Positions 9,886 to 29,455 of a stretch of 64,000 nucleotides of DNA are shown here, piece after piece (the stretch's first letter is position 1; every line of letters begins with the position of its first letter). This DNA is from Billgrantia antri (GTDB lineage: Bacteria > Pseudomonadota > Gammaproteobacteria > Pseudomonadales > Halomonadaceae), in the NCBI RefSeq assembly GCF_019430905.1, contig NZ_JAHYCA010000007.1:265106-329105 (forward strand), read 5' to 3'. The translations under genes and the position numbers were made by a program. Under the pieces are notes generated by a model, which saw only the letters and a list, made by a program, of their open reading frames with translations, made no database searches and was not told the origin of the DNA.

Positions 9886-9905
9886 TATTGCGTTTTTATA
9901 CAGTA
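9886..9905 (-). promoter_or_regulatory. Possible degenerate LexA (SOS) box upstream of recN
   Basis: The minus strand reads TACTGTATAAAAACGCAATA. The left half CTGTATA matches the LexA consensus CTGT-N8-ACAG, but the right half (GCAA) is poor. The E. coli recN box is also imperfect in its right half. Position, about 50 bases before the start codon, fits. Confidence 0.4.
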
Positions 9906-9954
9906 GTCGAGGCGGCCGCTCAATATCTCCATGGTGCTCGCGCTTCATTGTTCT

Positions 9955-9983
9955 CTTGAGATTGCCGGCAAGGCCCCCATATA
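9955..9983 (+). promoter_or_regulatory. Sigma-32 heat-shock promoter for grpE
   Basis: CTTGAGA at 9955-9961 and CCCCATATA at 9975-9983 are separated by 13 bases. This closely matches the RpoH consensus CTTGAAA-N13/14-CCCCATNT and lies about 75 bases before the grpE start, as expected for a heat-shock chaperone operon. Confidence 0.85.
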
Positions 9984-10059
9984 GGCGGGCAGACTCGAGG
10001 CTTTCGCCCATTCGACACCGTTGCGGCCGTATGGCCGAACCACGCTTCAGGAGATGCGC

Positions 10060-10689
10060 ATGGCTAAAGAACCCCAGACCCCGCTTGACGACGAGCTGGA
10101 ACGGCGCGAGGAAGAGGCTCGGCCGGAGCCGGTGGAAGGCGAACTGGACGATGCGGTTGGCGTCGGGGAGGATGCCTCCGCCCCCTCCGAGGAACCGACG
10201 GCGGTGAGCGACAACCCCGAGGCCGACATGCTGGCCGCCCAGGTCGAAGAGCTGGAGCAGAGCCTGGTCGAGGCCAAGGACCAGGCGCTGCGTGCTGCCG
10301 CCGAGGCACAGAACGTGCGTCGCCGGGCTGAACAGGAGGCCGAGAAGGCGCGCAAGTTCGCCCTGGAGCGCTTCGTCAAGGAGCTGCTGCCGGTGGTCGA
10401 CAGCCTGGAGAAGGCGCTCGAGGCCATGGGCGAGGACGCCAGCGAGGCGCACCGCGAGGGTGTGGCCATGACGCTGAAGATGCAGCAGGACGTGCTGGGC
10501 AAGTTCGGCGTCGAGATGCTCGATCCCGCCGGCGAGCCGTTCGACCCGCAGTATCACGAGGCGATGGCCATGGTGCCCAACCCCGAGCTCGAGCCCAACA
10601 GTGTGATGGAAGTGGTGCAGAAGGGCTACACGCTCAACGGGCGCCTGGTGCGTCCGGCCATGGTCGTCGTCAGTCAGGCGGCTGGCTGA
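10060..10689 (+). CDS. grpE: Nucleotide exchange factor GrpE
   Basis: The 209-residue cochaperone releases ADP from DnaK. It has an acidic, disordered N-terminus, a long helical coiled coil with [21 protein letters not shown], and the C-terminal beta domain with [24 protein letters not shown] 10060 is preceded by AGGAG with six-base spacing. It heads the grpE-dnaK-dnaJ chaperone set and is divergent from recN, as in Pseudomonas. Confidence 0.97.
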   Translation: MAKEPQTPLDDELERREEEARPEPVEGELDDAVGVGEDASAPSEEPTAVSDNPEADMLAAQVEELEQSLVEAKDQALRAAAEAQNVRRRAEQEAEKARKFALERFVKELLPVVDSLEKALEAMGEDASEAHREGVAMTLKMQQDVLGKFGVEMLDPAGEPFDPQYHEAMAMVPNPELEPNSVMEVVQKGYTLNGRLVRPAMVVVSQAAG

Positions 10690-10714
10690 GCCGAACATGA
10701 AAACGGGGGTGGGG

Positions 10715-10743
10715 CTTGAAAAGCGAGTTCACGCCCCCCAGAT
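10715..10743 (+). promoter_or_regulatory. Second sigma-32-like promoter, before dnaK
   Basis: CTTGAAA at 10715-10721 is followed after 14 bases by CCCCAGAT at 10736-10743. The -35 is perfect; the -10 has one change from CCCCATNT. It would give dnaK extra heat-induced transcription beyond read-through from grpE. Confidence 0.7.
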
Positions 10744-10809
10744 AGTCGTCAACCGCGGCAGACGCCGCTGAGATGGATTCAAGGCAAACGAATTTTTCGA
10801 GGATTTCCT

Positions 10810-12741
<1,932 letters not shown>

Positions 12742-12846
12742 TCGCCAAGGCGATGCCACGGACGACGGTAGCGCGGGGGGACGACTCCCGCGTTGCCGTT
12801 TCCGCGGATCGGGCAGAACTGCCTAGACCAGGAGGCGCATGGACCC

Positions 12847-13995
12847 ATGTCCAAACGCGATTATTACGAAGTGCTCGGCGTCGAACGCGGCGCCGACACC
12901 AAGGACATCAAGAAGGCCTACCGACGGCTGGCACAGAAGTACCACCCGGACCGCAACCCGGACGATGATACGGCGGCCGAGCGCTTCCGCGAGGTCTCCG
13001 AGGCCTACGAGATCCTCTCCGACAGCGAGAAGCGCGCCGCCTACGACCAGTTCGGCCACGCCGGCGTAGACGGCCAGGCCGGCGGCTTCGGTGGCGGTGG
13101 CTTCGGCGGGGCCGGTGCCGGGGGCTTCAGCGACATCTTCGGCGACGTGTTTGGCGATATCTTCGGTGGTGGCGGCGCCCGGCGCAGCCCCCATGCCCCG
13201 CAGCGCGGCAGCGACCTGCGCTACAACCTCGAGCTCGACCTCGAGAGTGCGGTGGCCGGGACCACCGTCGACATTCGCGTGCCGCGCCACGTGGAGTGCG
13301 ACCGCTGCGACGGCCAGGGTGCCGAGCCGGGCTCCACCAAGGAGACCTGCCCCACCTGTAACGGCCACGGCCAGGTGCGCATGCAGCAGGGCTTCTTCGC
13401 CGTGCAGCAGACCTGCCCCACCTGTCACGGCAGCGGCGTGCACATCAAGGTGCCGTGCCACAAGTGTCACGGCGAGGGCCGCATGCGCGAGACCCGCACC
13501 CTGTCGGTGAAGATCCCGGCCGGGGTGGACAGCGGCGATCGCATTCGCTTGAACGGAGAGGGCGAGTCCGGCATCAACGGCGGCCCGCCCGGCGATCTCT
13601 ACGTCCAGGTGGCGATCAAGCCGCACCGTATCTTCCAGCGCGACGGCAAGCATCTGCAGTGCGAGGTGCCGATCAACTTCGTCGACGCCGCGCTTGGCGG
13701 CGAACTCGAGGTGCCGACGCTGGACGGCCGGGTCAAGCTCAAGATCCCGCCCGAGACCCAGACCGGCAAGCTCTTCCGCCTGCGCGGCAAGGGCGTCAAG
13801 CCGGTACGCGGCGGCCCGCCGGGCGACCTGCTGTGCAAGGTCGTCATCGAGACCCCGGTCAACCTCAACGAGGACCAGAAGGAGCTGCTGCGCCAGCTGC
13901 AGGAAAGCCTCGACGGCAGCAACAGCCGCCACTCGCCGAAGAAGACCAGTTTCTTCGACGGCGTGAAGAAGTTCTTCGAGGACATGAAGCCGTAG
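12847..13995 (+). CDS. dnaJ: Chaperone protein DnaJ (Hsp40)
   Basis: The 382-residue cochaperone activates DnaK ATPase and presents substrates. The J domain carries the HPD motif ([10 protein letters not shown]), followed by a Gly/Phe-rich region, four CxxCxGxG zinc repeats and the C-terminal substrate domains. The start MSKRDYY is fixed by homology. Its Shine-Dalgarno AGGAGG at 12830-12835 lies 11 bases away, and an out-of-frame ATG at 12839 sits between them. A terminator follows. Confidence 0.98.
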   Translation: MSKRDYYEVLGVERGADTKDIKKAYRRLAQKYHPDRNPDDDTAAERFREVSEAYEILSDSEKRAAYDQFGHAGVDGQAGGFGGGGFGGAGAGGFSDIFGDVFGDIFGGGGARRSPHAPQRGSDLRYNLELDLESAVAGTTVDIRVPRHVECDRCDGQGAEPGSTKETCPTCNGHGQVRMQQGFFAVQQTCPTCHGSGVHIKVPCHKCHGEGRMRETRTLSVKIPAGVDSGDRIRLNGEGESGINGGPPGDLYVQVAIKPHRIFQRDGKHLQCEVPINFVDAALGGELEVPTLDGRVKLKIPPETQTGKLFRLRGKGVKPVRGGPPGDLLCKVVIETPVNLNEDQKELLRQLQESLDGSNSRHSPKKTSFFDGVKKFFEDMKP

Positions 13996-14015
13996 TCTCC
14001 CTTGCACCTCGTTGG

Positions 14016-14043
14016 CCCCCGTTGCTCTTGGCATCGGGGGTTT
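14016..14043 (+). terminator. Terminator after dnaJ
   Basis: CCCCCG and CGGGGG arms enclose a 13-base loop and are followed by TTTCTGCTTT. It would end the grpE-dnaK-dnaJ transcript. Confidence 0.65.
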
Positions 14044-14176
14044 CTGCTTTATGGCAGCGGAGCATTGACCTGCCGGCTCGAACCTCCCGTTTCGTTTGAC
14101 GCTGTGCCGCGGGTCTGGCGCTGACCCGCTCCGGCGTCTTAGTCTGTTAACTTCAATGCGAAGGGAGATCGTTGTT

Positions 14177-14458
14177 ATGCCGATGTCGCGGGCCGAGATC
14201 ACTACCGAATCCGGGGCGAGGTTGATGAACCGGTTGTGCAAGCACTGGACGCACAAGCTGGAGGTGGAGCAGGGCGAGGAGGAGAGCCGCGTGGCGTTCG
14301 AGGACGGCTCCTGCGTGATGCGCGTCGAGCCGGGCAAGCTGCTGGTTGCCATCGAGGCGCTGGACGAGGAGGTGCTCGATCAGCTCGAAGGCGTGGTGGA
14401 CGCTCACCTGCAGCGCATGGCGGGCGACGAGGAGCTGGCCATCGTCTGGGAAAATTGA
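14177..14458 (+). CDS. DUF2218 family protein
   Basis: The 93-residue product looks like DUF2218. It has SRAEITTESGARLMNRLCKHWTHK-type opening with the family's conserved CKHW segment, then a short acidic beta-rich domain. Function is unknown; family members are often found near iron or siderophore genes, which is not the case here. I chose ATG 14177 because GGGAG at 14163-14167 precedes it; ATGs at 14156 and 14183 are alternatives. The next gene overlaps its stop codon, so the two form an operon inserted between dnaJ and dapB. Confidence 0.75.
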   Translation: MPMSRAEITTESGARLMNRLCKHWTHKLEVEQGEEESRVAFEDGSCVMRVEPGKLLVAIEALDEEVLDQLEGVVDAHLQRMAGDEELAIVWEN

Positions 14459-15359
14459 GCGCGCCATCTGCGCCGCGCCTCGCCCACCTGGGCATGCTGC
14501 TGTGGGCGCTGCTGGTGGGGCTGTCGTTTCCCGCCGTGGGGTTGATGAGCGAGCTGCCTCCGCTGTCGCTCACCGCGCTGCGCTTCGCCATCGCCTGTGC
14601 CGGGCTGTGGTGGCTGGCGCGGCGCTCGGCCGACTTCCTCCCGCCCTGGCGGGTGGTGCCGCTCTATACGCTGATGGGGCTGTGCCTGGCCGGCTTCTTT
14701 GGCGCCATGTTCTGGGCCGCCCACCACGCAACCGCACTCTCCATGGCTACCCTCTACGTCACCGTGCCGCTGCTGGCCTACCTGCTGGGGCTCGGCTTTC
14801 GCGTCGAGCGGTCGGGCTGGCGGCTGCCCGCCATTCTCGCGCTGGGCGCGACGGGTGCCCTGGGACTCGCCTTTGCCGAGGCGCGCAGTCACGGCGAAGC
14901 CATGCAACTGGGCATCGGCGAAGCGGTGTTCTTCCTCGGCTGCGTGTCGTCGGCGCTCTACCCGGTGCTGAGCAAGTGGGGGCTGGCCCGCGAGTGGCTG
15001 CCCGGCTCGGCGGCGGTACGCACCTTCTGGAGCCTGGGCCTGGGCGGACTCGCCATCGGCCTACTGGGTCTCGCCATCGAGCCCGCTGGCGAGCTTGCTA
15101 GCATGCGCTGGCAGGACCTGGCCCTGGTGATCTACCTCGGGCTCTTCTCCAGCGCGCTCACCTTCTGGCTGATGCAGCGTGCCACCTCGGTGCTCACGCC
15201 TGGCGCCGTGACCGCCTACGGCTACATGGTGCCCTTCGTTTCCATGCTGCTGCTGTTCGCCACGGCGCCGGAGCAGATCGGCTGGCACTGGCTGCCGGGC
15301 AGTGCGCTGGTGCTCGTCGCCATCGGCCTGCTGCTGCGTCAGGACGGCAAGGACGCCCG

Positions 15360-15363
<4 letters not shown>
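14455..15363 (+). CDS. EamA/DMT-family membrane transporter
   Basis: The product (302 residues) has about ten hydrophobic segments arranged as two five-helix repeats, as in EamA drug/metabolite exporters. The substrate cannot be predicted. The start is uncertain: a TTG at 14455 overlaps the upstream TGA and keeps the first membrane helix intact, while ATG 14494 would cut into it. Coupling to the DUF2218 gene is likely. Its last codons overlap the end of the convergent kinase-RNase Z gene by four bases. Confidence 0.83.
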
Positions 15364-18266
<2,903 letters not shown>

Positions 18267-18300
18267 GCACAGGGCAAGCCGCGCTACGCGTCGTGAGGGG

Positions 18301-18430
18301 CGCCGGGGACAGGTTGAAGAGGAGGTCATTTGCCATGGATGGCAAATGTAGCGCCCAGGGACGGGTTTACAGCGCCTCCTCGCAAACCTGTCGACGGGGT
18401 AGCCCCGAGGACATCGCTAACTGCTCTGGG
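18301..18430. repeat. Possible interspersed intergenic repeat
   Basis: Within the 414 bases between dapB and carA lies a structured stretch. It contains a palindrome ATTTGCCAT-GG-ATGGCAAAT (18328-18347), then a GC-rich part that could fold. It resembles intergenic repeats I recall from Halomonas genomes, which are often mis-called as small proteins. No second copy was found in this window, so repeat status is inference. A 39-codon frame from 18335 is probably not a gene. Confidence 0.4.
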
Positions 18431-18559
18431 CTGCCCGATTGGGGTAGCCGCTGAGTGCCATTTCTTGTAACATCTCCAAAATTTTGGCCGGGCGCCTGAA
18501 ATACAGCAGTCCAACTGCGCGCTTGTTGCGTGGCCAGCCCCGAGCAAACAGAGACAACA

Positions 18560-18602
18560 AGCGGGATGAAACCGGTTCCTATCGGCTTCGTCCCGCTTTT
18601 TT
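18560..18602 (+). terminator. Strong intrinsic terminator 80 bases before carA
   Basis: A long stem (AAGCGGGA with TCCCGCTT, extended by an inner GAAaCCG/CGGcTTC stem) is followed by six T residues. It could end dapB transcription or act as an attenuator in the carAB leader. No leader peptide with an obvious pyrimidine or arginine signal was found. Confidence 0.75.
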
Positions 18603-18680
18603 ACGAGCCGAATCTGTCGCCTGACGATAGCCGCCGAGCCTGCGCCCCTCAGGCTCGCCTCAGCATGGGAGGACCTTGTC

Positions 18681-19841
18681 TTGAACAGCCCCGCATTGAA
18701 CAGACCCGCGATATTGGCCCTGGAAGACGGCAGTGTGTTTCATGGCACCGCCATCGGCGCCGATGGGCAGACCAGCGGCGAGGTGGTGTTCAATACGGCC
18801 ATGACCGGCTATCAGGAGATCCTCACCGATCTTTCCTACACCCGACAGATCGTGACCCTGACCTACCCGCATATCGGCAACACCGGGGTCAACGCCGAGG
18901 ACGTTGAGTCGGGCTCGATCGCCGCCGCCGGCCTGGTGATACGCGACTTGCCGCTCGTTGCCAGCAACTTCCGCTCCGAACAGTCGCTCTCCGACTATCT
19001 CAAGAGCCAGAACGTGCTCGGCATCGCCGATATCGACACCCGCCGCCTGACGCGCATCCTGCGTGACAAGGGTGCCCAGAACGGCGCCATCCTGGCGGGG
19101 CGGGAGGCCGAGGGCGACGACGCCGTCGAGCGTGCGCTGGCGGCGGCGCGGGCGTTCCCCGGGCTCAAGGGCATGGACCTGGCCAAGGAGGTCTCGTGCC
19201 GCGAGGCCTACGAGTGGAGCGAGGCGGAGTGGGTGCTGGGCCAGGGCAACGTCGATGCCAGCGGCAGCGAGCGCCCCTTCCACGTGGTGGTCTACGACTA
19301 CGGCGTGAAGTACAACATCCTGCGCATGCTGGCCTCGCGCGGCTGTCGCCTCAGCGTGGTACCGGCCCAGACCCCGGCCGCCGAGGTGCTGGCCAAGAAC
19401 CCGGACGGCATCCTGCTGGCCAACGGCCCCGGCGACCCCGAGCCCTGCGACTACGCCATCGCCGCGATTCGCGAAATCCTCGAGACGAATGTGCCGGTGT
19501 TCGGCATCTGCCTGGGCCACCAGCTGCTGGCGCTGGCCGCCGGCGCCAGGACGGTGAAGATGAACCACGGCCACCACGGCGCCAACCACCCGGTACAGGA
19601 TCTCGACAGCGGCCACGTGATGATCACCAGCCAGAACCACGGCTTCGCCGTCGACGAGGCGAGCCTGCCGGGCAACGTACGGGCCATTCACCGCTCGCTG
19701 TTCGACGGCACGCTGCAGGGCATCGAGTTGACCGACCGTCCGGCCTTCAGCTTCCAGGGCCACCCGGAAGCGAGCCCCGGACCGCGCGACGTGTCGCCGC
19801 TGTTCGACCGCTTCGTGACGATGATGCGCGAGCGCCGCTGA
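18681..19841 (+). CDS. carA: Carbamoyl phosphate synthase small subunit
   Basis: The 386-residue glutaminase subunit supplies ammonia for carbamoyl phosphate, the precursor of arginine and pyrimidines. The C-terminal class I amidotransferase domain has the nucleophile cysteine in GICLGHQLL and the His-Glu pair in GHPEASPGP. The start is a TTG at 18681 with GGGAGGA seven bases upstream. carB follows after 58 bases. Confidence 0.98.
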   Translation: MNSPALNRPAILALEDGSVFHGTAIGADGQTSGEVVFNTAMTGYQEILTDLSYTRQIVTLTYPHIGNTGVNAEDVESGSIAAAGLVIRDLPLVASNFRSEQSLSDYLKSQNVLGIADIDTRRLTRILRDKGAQNGAILAGREAEGDDAVERALAAARAFPGLKGMDLAKEVSCREAYEWSEAEWVLGQGNVDASGSERPFHVVVYDYGVKYNILRMLASRGCRLSVVPAQTPAAEVLAKNPDGILLANGPGDPEPCDYAIAAIREILETNVPVFGICLGHQLLALAAGARTVKMNHGHHGANHPVQDLDSGHVMITSQNHGFAVDEASLPGNVRAIHRSLFDGTLQGIELTDRPAFSFQGHPEASPGPRDVSPLFDRFVTMMRERR

Positions 19842-19899
19842 GCGGCGCCGTCCTCGTCTTAATCGCCTGATTTCAACGAATCCAGCCGCGGGAACCGAC

Positions 19900-23126
<3,227 letters not shown>

Positions 23127-23130
<4 letters not shown>

Positions 23131-23603
23131 ACAAGGTCCCGATGACCGTTGCCGGCGAGGCGCGCCTGCGCAAGGAGCTCGAGGAACTCAAGAGCGAGGC
23201 GCGCCCCAAGGTGATCGCGGCGATTGCCGAGGCCCGTGAGCACGGCGATCTCAAGGAGAACGCCGAGTATCATGCGGCGCGCGAGCAGCAGGGCTTCATC
23301 GAGGGGCGTATCCAGGAGATCGAGAGCAAGCTCTCCAATGCTCAGGTGATCGACGTGCACAAGCTGCCCCGGACCGGCAAGGTGATTTTCGGCGTCACCG
23401 TCGAGCTGCTCAATCTCGGCAACGACGAAGAGGTCTCCTACCAGATCGTTGGCGAGGACGAGGCCGACATCAAGGCCGGCAAGATCTCGGTCACTTCGCC
23501 CATTGCCCGCGCCCTGATCGGCAAGGAAGAGGGCGATGTGGTGGTGGTCAGCACGCCGGGCGGCGAGGTCGAGTACGAGATATCCAGCGTCGAGCACCGC
23601 TGA
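23127..23603 (+). CDS. greA: Transcription elongation factor GreA
   Basis: The 158-residue factor enters the RNA polymerase secondary channel and triggers cleavage of backtracked RNA. The N-terminal coiled coil carries the acidic tip ([16 protein letters not shown]), and the C-terminal FKBP-like domain ends with the GEVEYEI strand. The ATG overlaps the carB stop by four bases. A strong bidirectional terminator follows. Confidence 0.98.
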
Positions 23604-23620
23604 GCGACGAGCAGCGCGCC

Positions 23621-23659
23621 AGCAAAAAGCCCGCGACAGTTTGTCGCGGGCTTTTTGCT
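23621..23659. terminator. Bidirectional terminator between greA and yhbY
   Basis: A GCCCGCGACA/TGTCGCGGGC hairpin is flanked by AAAAA and TTTTT. The arms extend to AGCAAAAAG and CTTTTTGCT, so it serves both convergent genes. Confidence 0.92.
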
Positions 23660-23711
23660 AAGTGATGCCTCGCGGCGCGGAGCTCGAGGCTCGCCGCTGG
23701 CGCGCCAGCCC

Positions 23712-24038
23712 CTAGTGCCGGCCGTGATGGTTCTCGAAGCGCTTGACGTTGGACAACTTGGGGTTGGCCTGGGGGTTCTTGCGGTATAGCAGCGCCATCT
23801 TGCCGATGGTCTGCACGCGCTCGGCGCCGCTCGCTGTGAGCAGCTCCTCGAGCATGGCGGCGCGGTCGTCGCGTTCGGCCAAGGCCAGCTTCACCTTGAT
23901 CAGCTCATGATCGGCAAGCGCGCGGTCAAGCTCGGCCAGCACGCCCTCGGAAACGCCGTTCTCCGACACCGTGACCACGGGGTTCAGGTGGTGGCCGATA
24001 CTGCGGAATGCTTTCTTTTGTGCCTGTGACAAGCTCAT
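23712..24038 (-). CDS. yhbY: Ribosome assembly RNA-binding protein YhbY
   Basis: The 108-residue CRM-domain protein binds pre-50S ribosomal particles. It shows the family pattern RSIGHHLNPVVTVSENGVSEGV and the GxxG-like loop with QTIGKMALLYR. The start MSLSQAQKK (24038) is chosen by family homology. It lies opposite to greA and rlmE, exactly as in E. coli. Confidence 0.95.
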   Translation of the reverse strand: MSLSQAQKKAFRSIGHHLNPVVTVSENGVSEGVLAELDRALADHELIKVKLALAERDDRAAMLEELLTASGAERVQTIGKMALLYRKNPQANPKLSNVKRFENHHGRH

Positions 24039-24202
24039 GGTATCTTGCGTCTTCCCGGTTGCGCGTAACCTGACATGGTACGGTGAAACGCGTGCCGGCG
24101 AAAGCATGGCGAGACCCGAGTCAGGTCTCGACCAGCTCCGCGTCATACCGAACCGGGCCGGCGTGCCTGTGCAGCGTTCGGCATCTTCAGTCAAGGTGAT
24201 CT

Positions 24203-24859
24203 GTGGCTCGATCCACTTCCTCGTCCCGCGGTGGCAAACAGGCTGCCAGCAAGAGTTCGGCTTCCTGGCTCAAGGAGCACTTCGACGACCGCTTCGTGCA
24301 GCAGAGCTGGCAGGACGGCTATCGCAGCCGTGCCAGCTACAAGCTGCTCGCGCTCGACGAGAAAGATCGTCTGTTCAAGCCCGGCATGAGTGTGATCGAC
24401 CTGGGGGCGGCGCCGGGTGGCTGGAGCCAGGTGGCGGCGGATCGCGTGGGTCCCGAGGGGCTGGTGATCGCCTCCGATATCCTAGAGATGGATGCCCTGG
24501 CCGGCGTCGAGTTCATTCAGGGCGACTTCACCGAGGAGGTCGTGCTCGAGGCGATCCTCGCGGCCCTCGCTGAACGTCCGGTGGACCTTGTGATGTCCGA
24601 CATGGCCCCCAATATGAGTGGCATGAGCGCCATCGACCAGCCCCAGGCCATGTACCTGGTGGAACTCGCCCTCGACCTGGCGCGCCAGGCGCTGCGCCCC
24701 GGTGGCCGCTTCCTGGCCAAGGTGTTCCAGGGCGAAGGTTTCGATGCCTACCTGAAGGAGCTGCGCGGCAGCTTCAACAAGGTGGTGACGCGCAAGCCGG
24801 AGGCCTCCCGCGCCCGCTCGCGCGAGGTCTACCTGCTGGCGGAAGGATTTCGCGGCTGA
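24203..24859 (+). CDS. rlmE: 23S rRNA 2'-O-ribose U2552 methyltransferase
   Basis: The 218-residue SAM-dependent enzyme (FtsJ/RrmJ) methylates U2552 in the ribosomal A loop late in 50S assembly. SAM motif I is [13 protein letters not shown]; the K-D-K-E catalytic set is covered by [26 protein letters not shown] and [10 protein letters not shown]. The GTG start at 24203 has AAGGTGA four bases upstream. It precedes ftsH, as in most gammaproteobacteria. Confidence 0.97.
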   Translation: MARSTSSSRGGKQAASKSSASWLKEHFDDRFVQQSWQDGYRSRASYKLLALDEKDRLFKPGMSVIDLGAAPGGWSQVAADRVGPEGLVIASDILEMDALAGVEFIQGDFTEEVVLEAILAALAERPVDLVMSDMAPNMSGMSAIDQPQAMYLVELALDLARQALRPGGRFLAKVFQGEGFDAYLKELRGSFNKVVTRKPEASRARSREVYLLAEGFRG

Positions 24860-24998
24860 GCCAGCTTGCTGGCTCGGCGCTTCCCGACCGGCTGCGGCCG
24901 GTCGATAGAGACAGACTAACGACGCCATGACCGGACAGCGCGGCCCAACTGTGTCACAGTGGGGGCATGAAGGCCGGGTGGAACACGCCCTGCCCGCC

Positions 24999-25026
24999 TG
25001 TGGTCATACTGTGGTCCCTTGTGGTC
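24999..25026. promoter_or_regulatory. Three phased TGTGGTC direct repeats upstream of ftsH
   Basis: TGTGGTC occurs at 24999-25005, 25010-25016 and 25020-25026, so the starts are 11 and 10 bases apart, about one helical turn each. The array ends about 50 bases before the ftsH start. Such phasing suggests a protein-binding array on one face of the DNA. No known regulator is assigned. Confidence 0.45.
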
Positions 25027-25074
25027 ACAGGGCTAGGCGTTACGGCGAGAGATGCTTGCAATGAGGGTGGTCCC

Positions 25075-27087
<2,013 letters not shown>

Positions 27088-27107
27088 CGAAGCCCCGACA
27101 AGAAGCC

Positions 27108-27130
27108 AGGCGCCCCGATGGGGCGCCTTT
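27108..27130 (+). terminator. Terminator after ftsH
   Basis: AGGCGCCCC and GGGGCGCCT arms with a short loop are followed by TTTGCT. It may reduce read-through into folP, which otherwise follows closely. Confidence 0.65.
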
Positions 27131-27174
27131 GCTGTGGAGTCCCGAGCCCGGGCCTGCGTCACAGGATTCATGAC

Positions 27175-28041
27175 ATGACAGACAACCCCGCACCGACCTG
27201 GCTGCCGTGTGGACGGCACCGCCTCGACCTCTCTTATCCCCGCCTCATGGGCATTCTCAATGTCACGCCCGATTCTTTCTCCGACGGTGGCCGCCATGTG
27301 GCCGTAGACGATGCCCTGCGCCACGCCGAGCGTATGCTGGCCGAGGGGGCGGCGATCATCGATGTGGGCGGCGAGTCGACCCGCCCCGGCTCGCAGCCGG
27401 TTTCCACCCAGGAGGAACTGGACCGAGTGGCTCCGGTGGTCGAGCGTCTGGTGTGTGAGCTCGACGCTCTGGTCTCGGTGGACACCAGCAACCCCGACGT
27501 GATCCGCCAGGTCGCGGTGCTGGGCGCCGGCATGATTAACGACATACGCGCTCTGCAGCGGGAAGGTGCGCTGGAGGCGGCGTTGGGAACGGGGCTGCCG
27601 GTGTGCCTGATGCACATGCAGGGCGAGCCACGGGACATGCAGCAGGCGCCCCGCTATGATGAGCCCATCGAGGACGCCGTGCATCGCTTCCTGGCTGACC
27701 GGGTGGCGGTCTGCGAGGCTGCCGGCCTGCGCCGTGAGCGCCTGCTGCTCGACCCAGGTTTCGGCTTCGGCAAGACCGTCGAGCATAATTTGCGCTTGCT
27801 TCATCGCATGGAACGCCTGGCCGAGCTCGAGTTGCCGCTGCTCGTCGGCATGTCGCGCAAGAGCCTGATCGGCAAGGTGCTGGGCCGTCCGGTGGAGGAG
27901 CGTCTGCCCGGTGGGCTAGCGCTGGCGTCGCTGGCCGTCGAGCGCGGTGCGCGTATTTTGCGCGTTCATGATGTTGGCCCGGTCATGGATGCGGTGAACA
28001 TGACCTGGGCCGTGCTAAGGGAAGGCTGCGAGCATGACTAG
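27175..28041 (+). CDS. folP: Dihydropteroate synthase
   Basis: The 288-residue TIM-barrel enzyme joins p-aminobenzoate to dihydropterin pyrophosphate in folate synthesis and is the sulfonamide target. The opening [16 protein letters not shown], the GGESTRPGS segment and [14 protein letters not shown] are all intact. The end overlaps glmM by eight bases, so the genes are coupled. Confidence 0.98.
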   Translation: MTDNPAPTWLPCGRHRLDLSYPRLMGILNVTPDSFSDGGRHVAVDDALRHAERMLAEGAAIIDVGGESTRPGSQPVSTQEELDRVAPVVERLVCELDALVSVDTSNPDVIRQVAVLGAGMINDIRALQREGALEAALGTGLPVCLMHMQGEPRDMQQAPRYDEPIEDAVHRFLADRVAVCEAAGLRRERLLLDPGFGFGKTVEHNLRLLHRMERLAELELPLLVGMSRKSLIGKVLGRPVEERLPGGLALASLAVERGARILRVHDVGPVMDAVNMTWAVLREGCEHD

Positions 28042-29383
28042 AAAATACTTCGGTACGGATGGCATTCGCGGAACGGTCGGGGAGTACCCCATCACACCGG
28101 ACTTCATGCTCAAGCTGGGCTGGGCCATGGGTCGGGTCCTGGCGCGGGAGTCGGGGCGTGCCCGGGTGCTGATCGGCAAGGACACGCGCATCTCGGGCTA
28201 CATGTTCGAATCGGCCCTCGAGGCGGGGCTCTCCGCTGCCGGTGTCGACGTGGCGCTGCTCGGCCCGATGCCCACGCCGGGCATTGCCTATCTCACGCGA
28301 ACCTTCCGCGCCGATGCCGGCATCGTCATCTCGGCCTCGCACAATCCCTTTGCCGACAACGGCATCAAGTTCTTTTCCACCGAGGGCACCAAGCTCGCGG
28401 ATGCGCTCGAGGAGCGCATCGAGGCGGTGCTCGACGAGCCGCTGACCACGGTGGCGGCAGGCAAGCTGGGCAAGGCAATGCGGATCGACGACGCCGCTGG
28501 CCGCTACATCGAGTTCTGCAAGTCGACGATCCCCAACCGGGTCAGCCTGCATGGGCTACGCATGGTACTCGACTGCGCGCATGGCGCCACCTACCACATC
28601 GCGCCCAGCGTCTTCCGTGAGCTGGGCGCCGAGGTCAGCCTGGTGGGGGCCAGTCCCGACGGGCTCAACATCAATCGCGAGGTGGGCTCGACTTCTCCTG
28701 CGACGCTGCGTGCTGCGGTGATCCAGCAGGGCGCCGACCTGGGGATCGCCTTCGATGGCGATGGCGACCGGGTGCTGATGGTCGATGCCGACGGGGGCGA
28801 AGTCGATGGAGACGACATCCTCTACCTGATCGCCCGCGACCGGCACGAGCGCGGTCAGCTGGTGGGCGGCGTGGTCGGCACCCTGATGACCAATTTCGGC
28901 CTGGCCATGGCGCTCGAGCAGATGGATATCCCCTTCGAACGCGTCAAGGTCGGCGATCGCTATGTGGTCGAGCGGTTGCTGGAGAACGGCTGGCAGCTCG
29001 GCGGTGAATCCTCCGGTCATATTGTTTGTGCCGATGTGCAGAGTACCGGCGACGGTATCGTCTCGGCCCTGCAGGTGCTGGCGCTCATGGTCAGCGAGGG
29101 CAAGCCGCTGAAGGCGCTGCTTGCCGGTCTCGAAAAGGTGCCCCAAGTGCTGGTCAACGTGCGCCTGACGCCGGGCAGCGATGCCTCGGTGCTGATGGCG
29201 AGCCCGGCGGTCCAGGACGCGGTGGCGGCCGTGGAGGCGGAGCTCGGCGACGAGGGGCGCGTGCTGCTGCGCCCGTCCGGCACCGAGCCGCTGATTCGCG
29301 TCATGGTCGAAGGGCGGGCGCACCTCGACGTCGAAGGCCTGGCGGGGCGCCTGGCCGACCAGGTCAAGGGAGAACTGGGTTGA
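28034..29383 (+). CDS. glmM: Phosphoglucosamine mutase
   Basis: The 449-residue enzyme turns glucosamine-6-phosphate into glucosamine-1-phosphate for UDP-GlcNAc and the cell wall. The phosphoserine loop is [15 protein letters not shown] near residue 102, the metal loop DGDGDR is in the middle, and the C-terminal phosphate-binding [14 protein letters not shown] is present. ATG 28034 lies inside the end of folP. Confidence 0.98.
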   Translation: MTRKYFGTDGIRGTVGEYPITPDFMLKLGWAMGRVLARESGRARVLIGKDTRISGYMFESALEAGLSAAGVDVALLGPMPTPGIAYLTRTFRADAGIVISASHNPFADNGIKFFSTEGTKLADALEERIEAVLDEPLTTVAAGKLGKAMRIDDAAGRYIEFCKSTIPNRVSLHGLRMVLDCAHGATYHIAPSVFRELGAEVSLVGASPDGLNINREVGSTSPATLRAAVIQQGADLGIAFDGDGDRVLMVDADGGEVDGDDILYLIARDRHERGQLVGGVVGTLMTNFGLAMALEQMDIPFERVKVGDRYVVERLLENGWQLGGESSGHIVCADVQSTGDGIVSALQVLALMVSEGKPLKALLAGLEKVPQVLVNVRLTPGSDASVLMASPAVQDAVAAVEAELGDEGRVLLRPSGTEPLIRVMVEGRAHLDVEGLAGRLADQVKGELG

Positions 29384-29455
29384 CAGCCGCGACAGCTGTT
29401 GTCTTGACTTGACGCCTCCTATACCATTTCGCTCCACTTTGAAAGAGGACGCTGC

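Noticed and set aside
18335..18454. 39-codon frame beginning MDGKCSAQG
   Set aside because: It lies in the palindromic repeat-like element, has no ribosome site of its own and looks like a repeat often mis-called as a protein.
29404..29425. TTGACT and TATACC before tpiA
   Set aside because: The spacer is only ten bases, too short for a sigma-70 promoter.
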